A stretch of DNA of 64,000 nucleotides from Bordetella genomosp. 1 (GTDB lineage: Bacteria; Pseudomonadota; Gammaproteobacteria; Burkholderiales; Burkholderiaceae_B), in contig NZ_NEVL01000003.1 in assembly GCF_002261335.1 (NCBI RefSeq), positions 186,001-250,000 of the forward strand, written 5' to 3'. Of the stretch, positions 1 to 8,453 are shown piece after piece. Each line of letters begins with the position of its first letter. Position 1 is the first letter of the stretch. The translations under genes and the position numbers were made by a program. The notes beneath the pieces were generated by a model. That model was not told the DNA's origin and did no database searches. It worked only from the letters and a program-made list of their open reading frames with translations.

Positions 1-327
1 GGTGGCGGTGGCCATCAAGGTCAGCACCACGTTGGCGGTCAGCGCGTAGCGATAAGCCGAGGTCTCGAAGAAGAAGAGCACGGCAATGCCGAAGAACGCG
101 CACAGCGCCACCGATTGCCATGAGGCCCGCCCTTGCGCGCCCGACGCTCGCGCCCTAGCGGCAAGACAGAGCAGCAGCAGAAATCCGATCAGGCTGCGGA
201 AGAACGCAATGCTGGCGGCGGGCAAATCACTGGCTGAAACCCATTTGCTCAACACGCCGATCGTGCCGTTCATGAATGCGGCGGACACGGCAAAGAGTAT
301 GCCTTTGACCTCGTTCTTTATGTGCAT
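1..327 (-). CDS. EamA/DMT-family transporter, N-terminal part (runs off the window)
   Basis: The first 109 codons of a minus-strand gene are visible, with no stop before the window edge. The start is the ATG whose complement lies at 325-327; the frame stays open further upstream but has no better start. The protein opens with MHIKNEVKGILFAVSAAFMN and shows three hydrophobic segments (about residues 8-28, 40-58 and 72-90), the second followed by a short Arg/Ala-rich loop. The phrase AFFRSLIGFLLLL matches the F(F/L)R pattern after the second helix of EamA (10-TMS drug/metabolite) transporters. These inner-membrane proteins usually export small metabolites; the substrate cannot be told here. It is divergent from the T6SS operon and probably unrelated to it. 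Confidence 0.7.
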   Translation of the reverse strand, partial: MHIKNEVKGILFAVSAAFMNGTIGVLSKWVSASDLPAASIAFFRSLIGFLLLLCLAARARASGAQGRASWQSVALCAFFGIAVLFFFETSAYRYALTANVVLTLMATAT

Positions 328-418
328 GCGTGCGGGAATCCGGGTCTTGGGTTGAATACGGTCTCTGCCTTCGGTGCGAGAAAGAACCGGCCCGACGCGC
401 CTTCACCGCCACCGTCGC

Positions 419-454
419 CGGCGCGGGCACCGGCGCGGGCACCGGCGCGGACGC
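419..454. repeat. three 12-bp tandem units
   Basis: Two identical copies of CCGGCGCGGGCA and a third diverged copy (CCGGCGCGGACG) sit head to tail. It is a simple GC-rich microsatellite with no evident function. Confidence 0.6.
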
Positions 455-800
455 GGGCATCGAGCACCGGGCCCGACAAGGCCGCAGGCCGTCCGTTCAA
501 AGCGCGGCTTCGATGCGTGCGAGCCGCCGGCATCGCCGTCCGCTGCGCAGACGGAACGCTGGTTCGGCACCCTATGCGATCCGGGGATGGGCCGGGCCGG
601 CAGCGACGTGCTTAGCGGACCGCATGACCCCGGCGAAACCCAATCTGGTCCGTAGACGCCACAAGCCCGGCGGGAGCCGGCCCCACCCAGCCAGCGCTTC
701 GGCACAATCGCCGTCCTTTCCCATACAGCGGCCCTCGAACTCGCGGTGTCGCGAAACGGACAGCCCGAAATGGGCCCGTCGAAGCGCCCGGGATACACCC

Positions 801-815
801 CTGGAACGGTTCCAG
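801..815. promoter_or_regulatory. perfect 15-bp palindrome, possible operator
   Basis: CTGGAAC-G-GTTCCAG has two perfect 7-bp arms around one central base. It is followed at 817-851 by a nested hairpin: outer arms CCGGCC/GGCCGG and inner ACGGG/CCCGT with a T5 loop. The site is more than 500 bp from either neighbouring start, so a role as operator or as end of a small transcript is speculative. Confidence 0.3.
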
Positions 816-1044
816 ACCGGCCGAAACGGGTTTTTGCCCGTGGCAGGCCGGCGACAGCCGCGCCGCGATCAAACAGTGTTTCAAACGTTGTTGTATGTGA
901 CTGGGCCCGTTTGACGGCTGCGACCGCGGAATATGAGAGCAAGCACTGGCGCGGCTTTGCGACGGATTTGTCGACGTGAGACGGGTGTCGCTGCCCCCAT
1001 TTTTCAAGGTGCGACATTTTTCGCGGAGTTACGTCCTACAAAGC

Positions 1045-1067
1045 TGTCACACGTATCGGTTGTGACA
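1045..1067. promoter_or_regulatory. inverted repeat upstream of tssA, possible operator
   Basis: TGTCACA-N9-TGTGACA has perfect 7-bp arms and lies in the AT-richer DNA about 270 bp before the tssA start. The half-sites point the wrong way for a CRP site (TGTGA-N6-TCACA). It resembles a dimeric regulator site; the regulator is unknown. Confidence 0.35.
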
Positions 1068-1336
1068 AAAGACCCACACCTTTGCGTATTTCGTTACTTC
1101 AATCGGGCTCTGTGTCACGTCCCGTCAGATTTATTCGGAAACCGTCGTCGAAAAATCGACATTCGTTAGAAGAGAAAAGCTTTGTTAGCTGTCGCATTCG
1201 ATAACTGACAGCCTCCCTAAACTCCGGTTTTCTTCGACCCCGGGCGCCTGCCGGACCCGGGTTGGATAACCGCCGTGAGGCGCCGAAATACCGCTCCGTG
1301 CGACACGACGGCGCGGGGGAAGGGTTAGAGAAAGCG

Positions 1337-2395
1337 ATGGATTCCGTGCAAGTCTTGCAACGCGTCCCCGCCTGTGGCGAGGACCTCGAATACGATCCGC
1401 TGTTCCTGACGCTGCAGCAGGCCGCGCTGGGCAAGGCCGAGCAGCAGTTCGGCGACACCATCATTCCGGCCGAGGCCGCCGATTGGCGCGAGGTCGAGCG
1501 CCTGGCGTTCGCGCTGCTAGAACGCACCTGCGACGCCCGCATCCTGGCCTACCTGACCCGGGCCTGGACCGAGTTGCGCGGCGTGCCGGGGTACGCCGCC
1601 GGCGTCTCCGTGATCGCCGATGCGCTCGATGGCGACTGGGATGCGCTGCATCCGCGCCTGGACATCGACGGCGAAACCGATCCCCTGCCGCGCATGAACG
1701 CGCTGGCCTCGTTGTGCGCCGTGCAGGAGACGGCCAGCAGCCTGCGCTCGGCGCGGCTGCTCGACGGCATGCATGGCCAGCTCAGCCTGCGCGAGGCCGA
1801 AGCCGTGAGCGAAGGCGCGCGCGAGGCCGACCAGATCTATCCCGGCGGGCGCGAGCGCCTGGTCGAAAAGCTGCGCCAGGCCTGGCTGCAGCAGAGCGCC
1901 GAGCTGCTGGCCGTGGACGACGCACGCGAAAGCCTGCGCCGCATCCAGGCCTGCGTGGCGACGCGGCTGGGCCACGAGTGGGTGCCCGACTTTGCCGGCG
2001 TGCTGCGCAGCCTGGACGTGGTGGCGCAGGCCTGGGCCGGCGCGGCCCAGCCGCAGTCCGCCGCGCCCGCCGCCAGCACCGACGTGAGCGGCGACCGCGC
2101 GCCGGGCGCGAGCCACGCGCCGGCGCAGCCCGCCGATGCCGGCGCCGCCCGTGGCGCGCGCCACGACTGGCGCGACGCCAGTATCGAGACCCGCGAGGAG
2201 GCGATGCTGATGCTCGCCAAGGTGAGCGCCTATTTCGAGGCGCACGAGCCCAGCCACCCCGCGCCGTTCCTGATCCGCCGCACCCAGCAGCTGATCAGCC
2301 TGAATTTCCACGACATCCTCAAGAACCTCGCGCCGCAGGGCCTGGAGCAGTTCGAGAGCTGGCTGCCGCGCGACGGCGCAGCCGGACAGCCGTGA
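1337..2395 (+). CDS. tssA: T6SS protein TssA (ImpA family)
   Basis: 352 aa. TssA proteins bind the baseplate and prime polymerisation of the contractile tail. Residues about 8-120 form an ImpA N-terminal domain (CGEDLEYDPLFLTLQQAA, then the conserved WREVERLAFALLERT and TRAWTELRGVPG stretches). An Ala/Pro-rich linker (about 245-290) leads to a short C-terminal domain ending in RRTQQLISLNFHDILKNLAP. This is the short TssA class. I chose the ATG at 1337, preceded by GAGAAAG, over an in-frame TTG 75 bp upstream, because the ImpA homology begins just after it. It is the first gene of the T6SS operon, 43 bp before tssB. Confidence 0.93.
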   Translation: MDSVQVLQRVPACGEDLEYDPLFLTLQQAALGKAEQQFGDTIIPAEAADWREVERLAFALLERTCDARILAYLTRAWTELRGVPGYAAGVSVIADALDGDWDALHPRLDIDGETDPLPRMNALASLCAVQETASSLRSARLLDGMHGQLSLREAEAVSEGAREADQIYPGGRERLVEKLRQAWLQQSAELLAVDDARESLRRIQACVATRLGHEWVPDFAGVLRSLDVVAQAWAGAAQPQSAAPAASTDVSGDRAPGASHAPAQPADAGAARGARHDWRDASIETREEAMLMLAKVSAYFEAHEPSHPAPFLIRRTQQLISLNFHDILKNLAPQGLEQFESWLPRDGAAGQP

Positions 2396-2438
2396 GCGGC
2401 AACGCCAACCATCAACGTCAACCTAGGGAGCAGGCATC

Positions 2439-2990
2439 ATGGCTACAACTCTGAAGGGCAGCGGGCAGAAATTCATCGCCCGCAATCGTGCCCCCCGCGT
2501 CCAGATCGAATACGACGTGGAAATCTATGGCGCCGAGCGCAAGATCCAGCTGCCCTTCGTGATGGGCGTGATGGCCGATCTCGCCGGCAAGTCGGAGACG
2601 CCGCAGCCGGACGTGGACGAGCGCAAGTTCCTCGACATCGACATCGACAACTTCGACGAACGCCTCAAGTCGATCCGCCCGCGCGCCGCGTTCCAGGTGC
2701 CCAACACGCTCACGGGCGAGGGCAACCTGAACGTCGACATCAGCTTCGAGAGCATCGACGACTTCTCGCCCGCCACCGTGGCGCGCAAGATCGGCGCCCT
2801 CAACGAACTGCTCGCCGCACGCACCCAGCTGGCCAATCTGCTGACCTACATGGACGGCAAGACGGGCGCCGAATCGCTGATCGGCGAAGTGCTGAAGAAC
2901 CCCGCGCTGATGAACGCGCTGGCCGCCGCGCCCAATCCGGAGTCGGCGGCGGACGTGGCCGCGGCCGGCGGCCGCGAGACCAAGGTTTGA
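2439..2990 (+). CDS. tssB: T6SS contractile sheath small subunit TssB (VipA)
   Basis: 183 aa, normal for the family. With TssC it builds the cytoplasmic contractile sheath around the Hcp tube. The N-terminus (SGQKFIARNRAPRVQIEYDV) and the following LPFVMGVMADLAG and FLDIDIDNFDERLKSIRPR stretches are hallmark TssB sequence. The C-terminal helix after residue 140 (LLTYMDGKTGAESLIGEVL) is the part that packs against TssC. The start has a good AGGGAG site eight bases upstream. It precedes tssC by 13 bp, so the two are almost certainly translated together. Confidence 0.97.
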   Translation: MATTLKGSGQKFIARNRAPRVQIEYDVEIYGAERKIQLPFVMGVMADLAGKSETPQPDVDERKFLDIDIDNFDERLKSIRPRAAFQVPNTLTGEGNLNVDISFESIDDFSPATVARKIGALNELLAARTQLANLLTYMDGKTGAESLIGEVLKNPALMNALAAAPNPESAADVAAAGGRETKV

Positions 2991-3003
2991 GGAGGACAGC
3001 AAG

Positions 3004-4509
3004 ATGACCGCAGTCGCCAAACGCGAACAGTCCCAGCAGAGCGCCCAGGCCCTGGAGGCCGATGATCTGTCGGCGCTGCTGCGCAAGGAATTCAAGCCCA
3101 AGACCGAACAGGCCCGCGAGGCCGTCGAGCATGCCGTGCGCACGCTCGCGCACCAGGCTCTGGCCAACAGCGGCGTGGGCCTGTCCTCGGATGCGTATCG
3201 CACCATCCAGGCCATCATCGCCGAGATCGATCGCAAGCTGTCCGAGCAGATCAACCTGGTCATGCACCACGCCGACTTCCAGCAGCTCGAAGGCGCCTGG
3301 CGCGGCCTGCATTACCTGGTGACCAACACCGAGACCGACGAGCTGCTCAAGATCCGCGTGATGTGCATCTCCAAGCGCGAGCTCGGCCGCACCCTCAAGC
3401 GCCACAAGGGCGTGGGCTGGGACCAGAGCCCGATCTTCAAGCGCGTGTACGAAGAGGAATACGGCCAGTTCGGCGGCGAGCCGATCGGCTGCCTCGTGGG
3501 CGACTACTACTTCGACCACAGCCCGCCCGACGTGGAGCTGCTGGGCGAGATCTCGCGCATCGCCGCGGCCGCGCATTGCCCCTTCATCGCCGGCGCCTCG
3601 CCCAGCGCGATGCAGATGGAATCGTGGCAGGAGCTCGCCAATCCGCGCGATCTCACCAAGATCTTCACCAACACGGAATACGCCGCGTGGCGCAGCCTGC
3701 GCGAGTCGGAGGATGCGCGCTACATCGGGCTCGCCATGCCGCGCTTCCTGGCACGCCTGCCTTACGGCGCGCGCACCAACCCGGTCGACGAGTTCGATTT
3801 CGAGGAAGACACCGACGGCGCCAACCACGACCGCTATGCCTGGGCCAACTCGGCCTACGCCATGGCGGCCAACGTCAACCGCTCGTTCAAGCTCTATGGC
3901 TGGTGCACCTCGATTCGCGGCGTGGAATCGGGCGGCGCGGTCGAGAACCTGCCGTGCCACACGTTCCCCACCGACGACGGCGGCGTGGACATGAAGTGCC
4001 CGACCGAGATCGCCATCAGCGACCGGCGCGAGGCAGAGCTGGCCAAGAACGGCTTCATGCCGCTGGTGCATCGCAAGAACTCCGACTTCGCCGCCTTCAT
4101 CGGCGCGCAGTCGCTGCAACGTCCGCACGAGTACTACGACGCGGACGCCTCGGCCAACGCCAAGCTGGCCGCGCGCCTGCCGTACCTGTTCGCGTGCTGC
4201 CGCTTCGCGCACTACCTCAAGTGCATCGTGCGCGACAAGATCGGCTCGTTCCGCGAGCGCGACGACATGGAGCGGTGGCTCAACGACTGGATCATGAACT
4301 ACGTCGATGGCGACCCGGTGAACTCCTCGCAGGAAACCAAGGCGCGCAAGCCGCTGGCGGCCGCCGAAGTGCAGGTGCTGGAGATCGAGGACAACCCTGG
4401 CTACTACTCGGCGAAGTTCTTCTTGCGGCCGCACTATCAGCTCGAAGGGCTGACGGTGTCGCTGCGGTTGGTGTCCAAGCTGCCCTCGCTCAAGCAGAAC
4501 GAAGGCTGA
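3004..4509 (+). CDS. tssC: T6SS contractile sheath large subunit TssC (VipB)
   Basis: 501 aa, full length. It forms the sheath with TssB and is the subunit whose N-terminus ClpV recognises for disassembly. Typical blocks are present: LEGAWRGLHYLVTNTETDEL, FGGEPIGCLVGDYYF, RLPYGARTNPVDEF and the C-terminal NPGYYSAKFFLRPHYQLEGL, which closes nearly all TssC proteins. A GAGGA site stands before the ATG. It is followed by hcp after 50 bp. Confidence 0.97.
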   Translation: MTAVAKREQSQQSAQALEADDLSALLRKEFKPKTEQAREAVEHAVRTLAHQALANSGVGLSSDAYRTIQAIIAEIDRKLSEQINLVMHHADFQQLEGAWRGLHYLVTNTETDELLKIRVMCISKRELGRTLKRHKGVGWDQSPIFKRVYEEEYGQFGGEPIGCLVGDYYFDHSPPDVELLGEISRIAAAAHCPFIAGASPSAMQMESWQELANPRDLTKIFTNTEYAAWRSLRESEDARYIGLAMPRFLARLPYGARTNPVDEFDFEEDTDGANHDRYAWANSAYAMAANVNRSFKLYGWCTSIRGVESGGAVENLPCHTFPTDDGGVDMKCPTEIAISDRREAELAKNGFMPLVHRKNSDFAAFIGAQSLQRPHEYYDADASANAKLAARLPYLFACCRFAHYLKCIVRDKIGSFRERDDMERWLNDWIMNYVDGDPVNSSQETKARKPLAAAEVQVLEIEDNPGYYSAKFFLRPHYQLEGLTVSLRLVSKLPSLKQNEG

Positions 4510-4559
4510 GGACACCATTCCTTCACCCATGTGCCCCGGAGCACGCATAGGAGAAAGCA

Positions 4560-5042
4560 GTGGCAGTTGATATGTTCATGAAGATCGATGGCGCCAATGG
4601 CGAATCGAAAGACGCCAACCACAAGGACTGGACGGACATCGTGTCGTTCTCGTGGGGCGCGACCCAGCCGGGCAACATGGCTTCGGGTGGCGGCGGCGGC
4701 GCCGGCAAGGCCAGCTTCAACGATCTGCACATCGTGGCGCGCATCGACAAGTCGATGCCGGCCGTGATGAAGCACTGCGCTTCGGGCAAGCACCTGAGCA
4801 AGGTCGAACTGTCGGTGTGCAAGGCCGGCGGTCAGCAGATCGAATACACCAAGATCACCCTCGACGAGGTGCTGGTGACCTCGGTGCAGGTGAGCGGCGA
4901 GAACAGCTCGGAATCCGTGGTCGTCAACTACGCGTTCCAGGCCGCCAAGGTCAAGCAGCAGTACTGGGAGCAGACCGAGAAGGGCGGCAAGGGCGCCGAA
5001 AGCCTGGTGTCGTGGGACGTCAAGCAAAACAAGGAAGCCTGA
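4560..5042 (+). CDS. hcp: T6SS inner tube protein Hcp (TssD)
   Basis: 160 aa, the usual size of a stand-alone Hcp. It polymerises as hexameric rings into the secreted tube and chaperones small effectors in the ring lumen. The family pattern is clear: MFMKIDGANGESKDANHKDW at the start, then the DLHIVARIDKSMPAVMKHCA strand and YTKITLDEVLVTSVQ. A Gly-rich loop (SGGGGGAG, near residue 42) precedes that strand. Translation starts at GTG, seven bases after AGGAGA. No C-terminal toxin extension is present. Confidence 0.96.
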   Translation: MAVDMFMKIDGANGESKDANHKDWTDIVSFSWGATQPGNMASGGGGGAGKASFNDLHIVARIDKSMPAVMKHCASGKHLSKVELSVCKAGGQQIEYTKITLDEVLVTSVQVSGENSSESVVVNYAFQAAKVKQQYWEQTEKGGKGAESLVSWDVKQNKEA

Positions 5043-5144
5043 TGCGGGAGCGGCCTCGCGCCGCTGCCCATCGTGTTTGCGCGGCGCGCCGCCCACCGGC
5101 GCTGCCGCGGTTCCGACCTTCCGCCAACCGACCCGACCGACGAC

Positions 5145-5942
5145 ATGATGCAACCGTTTTCGCTGCATGAGGGCTCGATCGCCCACCAGTTGACGCAGAC
5201 CCGCGAGCGCGTGCGCAACGCACCGGCCGACGCCGACCTGCGCGCGCGGCTGTTCCAGCTCAGTGCCGTGCAGGGCGATTGGCCGCGCGCGGCAGAACAG
5301 CTGCGCCTGTCCGCCGAACTCAACCCGCGCGCCCGCGCCAGCGCGCTGCTCTACGACGGCGCGGTGCGCGCCGAGCAGCGCCGCAGCGCCGTGTTCGCCG
5401 GCGAGTCGGAACCCGATTTTCTTGGCGCTGCCCAGCCGTGGCAGCGCCTGCTGGTGCAGGCCCTGCGCGAGCCGGCCGAGCGCGCAGCCGCCACCCGCGC
5501 CGAGGCGCTTGCCGAAGCCAGCGCCTGCGCCGGCCGCCTCACGCTCGCCGCCGACGAGACGCCGCATGCGTTCACCTGGCTCTGCGACGGCGACAGCCGC
5601 CTCGGCCCGGTCTGCGAGCTGATCGTGGGCGACCGCTACCTCTGGGCGCCGATGTCGGCGCTGCGCAGCGTGCGTCTGCTCGCGCCGCAGGGCCTGGCCG
5701 ACCTGGTCTGGGCGCAGGCCGAACTCGTGACGGCCGAGGGCCGCACGCTGGCCGCGCTGGTGCCGGCCCGCTATCCCGCGCGTGCCGGCGGCGAGCCGCT
5801 GGAGGATGCGCTGCAGCTGGGCCGCATCACGCAGTGGGAGCCGCTGGGCGAGGATCTGTATGCCGGCGTCGGCCAGAAGATGTGGATGACCGACGAAGGC
5901 GAATACGCGTTGCTCGATCTGCGCGCGATGGAGCTGGACTGA
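5145..5942 (+). CDS. tagJ: T6SS accessory protein TagJ (ImpE/SciE family)
   Basis: About 265 aa. TagJ binds the N-terminus of TssB and is a ClpV-accessory protein in type I T6SS; it is dispensable in some strains. The N-terminal half is TPR-like (RARLFQLSAVQGDWPRAAEQ), the ImpE signature. The C-terminal part carries the conserved GDRYLWAPMSALRSVRL block and closes with DEGEYALLDLRAME. I start at ATG 5145 (ATGATG, so 5148 is equally possible); an in-frame ATG 72 bp upstream gives only Arg-rich sequence. The stop overlaps the tssE start by one base. Confidence 0.9.
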   Translation: MMQPFSLHEGSIAHQLTQTRERVRNAPADADLRARLFQLSAVQGDWPRAAEQLRLSAELNPRARASALLYDGAVRAEQRRSAVFAGESEPDFLGAAQPWQRLLVQALREPAERAAATRAEALAEASACAGRLTLAADETPHAFTWLCDGDSRLGPVCELIVGDRYLWAPMSALRSVRLLAPQGLADLVWAQAELVTAEGRTLAALVPARYPARAGGEPLEDALQLGRITQWEPLGEDLYAGVGQKMWMTDEGEYALLDLRAMELD

Positions 5943-6505
5943 TGGCCGCGCACGACGCCCAGGCGATGCAGGTGTGGCGCTCGGCCGGCCGGCGCGGCGC
6001 GCGCGGCGCGGCGCTCGACCGGCTGCAGCCGGCGCTGCTCGACCGCTTGATGGACGACCGGCCCTACGAGCGCAGCGAGCCGCCCGGCCAGGCGGTGATG
6101 TCGCATGCGCAGCTGCGCGCCGCGGTGCTGCGCGACCTGCGCTGGCTGCTCAACACCGTCAACCTGGAAACCACCGACGACATCGGTCCGTTCCAGTGGG
6201 TCGGGGCGTCCACCCTGAATTTCGGCGTGCGCGCGATGGCCGGCAAGCGCATGTCGGAGATCGACTGGATCGACGTGGAAGACGCGATCCGGCTGGCCAT
6301 CGTGCGCTTCGAACCGCGCATCCTGGGCGACACGGTGGACGTGCGCTGCGTGACCGACACCGGCAAGCTCGAGCATTACAACGTGCTGACCCTGTCGATC
6401 CGCGGCATGCTGTGGTGCGAGCCGCATCCCCTCGAATTCCTGTTCCGGTCGGATATCGATCTCGAAAGCGGCCACATCGACCTGCGCGACCTCGGGGGCA
6501 GCTGA
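5942..6505 (+). CDS. tssE: T6SS baseplate protein TssE (gp25-like)
   Basis: 187 aa. TssE is the gp25 lysozyme-fold baseplate wedge component that anchors the first sheath ring. The region around residues 60-110 (LRDLRWLLNTVNLE, then GASTLNFGV) and the C-terminal LSIRGMLWCEPHPLEFLFRS match the gp25-like domain. The EPR-type motif appears as VRFEPRILGDTVDV. Start and stop codons overlap those of tagJ and tssF (TGATG), indicating translational coupling through tagJ-tssE-tssF. Confidence 0.94.
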   Translation: MAAHDAQAMQVWRSAGRRGARGAALDRLQPALLDRLMDDRPYERSEPPGQAVMSHAQLRAAVLRDLRWLLNTVNLETTDDIGPFQWVGASTLNFGVRAMAGKRMSEIDWIDVEDAIRLAIVRFEPRILGDTVDVRCVTDTGKLEHYNVLTLSIRGMLWCEPHPLEFLFRSDIDLESGHIDLRDLGGS

Positions 6506-8418
6506 TGGACACGCGGCTGCTGGATTACTACAACCGGGAGTTGGGATACCTGCGCGAGATGGGCGCCGAGTTCTCGCGCCACTATCCCAAGGTGGCAGGG
6601 CGGCTCGGGTTGAGCGAAGCGGAGGTGGCCGACCCCTACGTGGAACGTCTGCTCGAAGGCTTCAGCTTCCTGACCGCGCGCGTGCAGCTCAAGATGGACG
6701 CGGAGTTTCCGCGCTTCTCGCAGCGCCTGCTCGACGTGGTCTATCCGCATTATCTGGCGCCCACGCCCGCGATGGCGGTGGTGGCGCTCGAGCCCAGCAT
6801 GAACGAGGGCACGCTGGCCAAGGGCTTCACGCTGCCGCGCGGCACCCTGTTGCGCGCCCGCGTGACGCGCGGCGAGCAGACCCCGTGCGATTTCTCCACC
6901 GGCCAGGACGTGAAGATGTGGCCGCTGAAGGTGGCTCACGCCGAGTTCATGGCCACGCCGCCGGACCTGCCGCTCGCGCGGCTCGGGCTGGGCGGCGCGC
7001 GCGCCACGGCCGCGCTGCGCCTGCGCATCGAGGTGTGCGGCGGCGTGGCCCTGCACGAGCTCGATCTCGACAGCCTGACGTTCTTTCTCGACGGCCAGGA
7101 CGTGCCCATGAACCAGCTGCTGGCGCTGGTGCTGGGCAAGTCGGTGGGCGTGGTGTGCCACGACGCCGAGCGGCCCGCGCTCGGCTGCAAGCTGCTGCCG
7201 GCGGAGGTGTTGCGCCACGAAGGCTTCGACGACGACCAGGCGCTGCTGCCGGCCGACGACCGTTGCTTCCAGGGCTATCGCCTGATGCAGGAGTACTTCG
7301 CGTTTCCGCAGCGCTTCATGTTCTTCAGCGTGAACCAGCTGCGCCAGGGCCTGCGGCCCTTGCTGGCGCAGTCGGCCGCGCAGGATAAGGGCGCCGCGGG
7401 CGAGGAGGTGCGTGCGTTCGGCATCACGATTCTGTTGTCGACGGGCGCGCCTGACCTCGAAAGCACGGTGCGCACCGAAAACGTGGCGCTGCACTGCGTG
7501 CCCGTGATCAACCTGTTTCCGAAGCGTGCCGACCGTGTCGCGGTCACGCCGCGCACGCACGAATATCACCTGGTGGTGGACCGCACCCGGCCGCTGGACT
7601 ACGAGGTCTATGGCGTCACGCGCGTGACGGGCCATGCCGCGGGCGGCGCCGAGCGGCAGTTCCGGCCGTTCTACGGCACGCTCAGCGAAGACGGCGAGGA
7701 TTACGGCGCCTACTACGCCACGCGGCGCGAGCCGCGCCTGCTCTCCGACGTCGCGTTGCGCCAGGGCTCGCGCACCGGCTATGTCGGCAGCGAGCTGTTC
7801 CTCTCGCTGGTCGACCGCGACGAGGCGCCGTTCTCCGGCGACCTGCGCCACCTGACGCTGGACACGCTGTGCACCAACCGCGACCTGCCGCTGCTGATGC
7901 CGCTGGCCGGCGATACCGACTTCAGCCTGCGCATCTCGGCGCCGGTCGCGCGCATCAAGGTGCGGCGCGGGCCATCGGCGCCGCGCACCGCGCTGGCCGA
8001 TGGCGAGGCGACCTGGCGGCTCATCAATCACCTGGGCCTGAACTATCTGAGCCTGACCGACCTGGACCCGGAGCAGGGCGCGCAGACCCTGCGCGAGACG
8101 CTGCGGCTGTACGCCGATCTCTCCGAGCCCGTGGTGGCGCGCCAGATCGAAGGCCTGCAACGGGTGCGTGCGGTGCCGATGCACCAGCGCCTGCCGGTGC
8201 CGGGACCGATCGTCTACGGGCGCGGCGTGCGCGTCGAGCTCACGGTCGACGAGACGGCGTTCTCCGGCATCCATCCCTATCTGTTCGGCGCCGTGCTGGA
8301 GCGCTATTTCACGCGGCACGTGAGCATCAACATGATGACCGAGCTCACGCTCGGCACCCTGCAGCGGGGCGAGGTCGCCCGCTGGAAACCCCGGCCCGGA
8401 GGGCGGCCCGCATGCTGA
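6505..8418 (+). CDS. tssF: T6SS baseplate protein TssF
   Basis: 637 aa, within the family's usual 580-650. TssF forms the (TssF)2-TssG wedge of the baseplate and contacts TssK. The N-terminus (LLDYYNRELGYLREMGAEF, then HYPKVAGRLGL and YVERLLEGFSFLTARVQLKM) is unmistakable. Near the end are FSGIHPYLFGAVLERYFTRH and SINMMTELTL, also family-typical. The start overlaps the tssE stop. Its usual partner gene tssG does not follow: it lies 7.6 kb further on, after the VgrG cassette. Confidence 0.96.
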   Translation: MDTRLLDYYNRELGYLREMGAEFSRHYPKVAGRLGLSEAEVADPYVERLLEGFSFLTARVQLKMDAEFPRFSQRLLDVVYPHYLAPTPAMAVVALEPSMNEGTLAKGFTLPRGTLLRARVTRGEQTPCDFSTGQDVKMWPLKVAHAEFMATPPDLPLARLGLGGARATAALRLRIEVCGGVALHELDLDSLTFFLDGQDVPMNQLLALVLGKSVGVVCHDAERPALGCKLLPAEVLRHEGFDDDQALLPADDRCFQGYRLMQEYFAFPQRFMFFSVNQLRQGLRPLLAQSAAQDKGAAGEEVRAFGITILLSTGAPDLESTVRTENVALHCVPVINLFPKRADRVAVTPRTHEYHLVVDRTRPLDYEVYGVTRVTGHAAGGAERQFRPFYGTLSEDGEDYGAYYATRREPRLLSDVALRQGSRTGYVGSELFLSLVDRDEAPFSGDLRHLTLDTLCTNRDLPLLMPLAGDTDFSLRISAPVARIKVRRGPSAPRTALADGEATWRLINHLGLNYLSLTDLDPEQGAQTLRETLRLYADLSEPVVARQIEGLQRVRAVPMHQRLPVPGPIVYGRGVRVELTVDETAFSGIHPYLFGAVLERYFTRHVSINMMTELTLGTLQRGEVARWKPRPGGRPAC

Positions 8419-8453
8419 AGCCCGCTCCGCGTCCCCCTTCTGGAGTGTCTTCC

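Larger units (their letters stand above)
328..1336. other. 1 kb non-coding leader between the EamA gene and tssA
   Basis: No convincing gene is seen; the open frames here are Arg/Pro-rich products of high GC. The left part holds a 12-bp repeat (419-454). The middle has a perfect palindrome at 801-815 and a nested hairpin at 817-851. From about 1000 to 1250 base composition turns clearly AT-richer, as expected for promoter DNA. This part carries an inverted repeat (1045-1067), a GTCGA/TCGAC hairpin (1147-1160) and a GCTGTC/GACAGC hairpin (1188-1212). The T6SS promoter most likely lies in this AT-rich part. I could not fix -35/-10 boxes or a canonical sigma-54 site. Confidence 0.6.

Noticed and set aside
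330-914. 194-residue open frame in the leader before tssA
   Set aside because: Arg/Pro/Ser-rich, partly encoded by the 12-bp repeat, with no ribosome site or family resemblance.
950-964. Sigma-54 (-24/-12) promoter before tssA
   Set aside because: TGGCGCG and TTGC elements occur, but the GG-to-GC spacing is one base short of the strict requirement.
1045-1067. CRP/Vfr binding site
   Set aside because: The half-sites are inverted relative to TGTGA-N6-TCACA and the spacer is nine bases.
2800-4548. 582-residue open frame on the minus strand opposite tssC
   Set aside because: Antisense to an unmistakable TssC; His/Arg/Ala/Val-rich composition typical of complements of high-GC genes.
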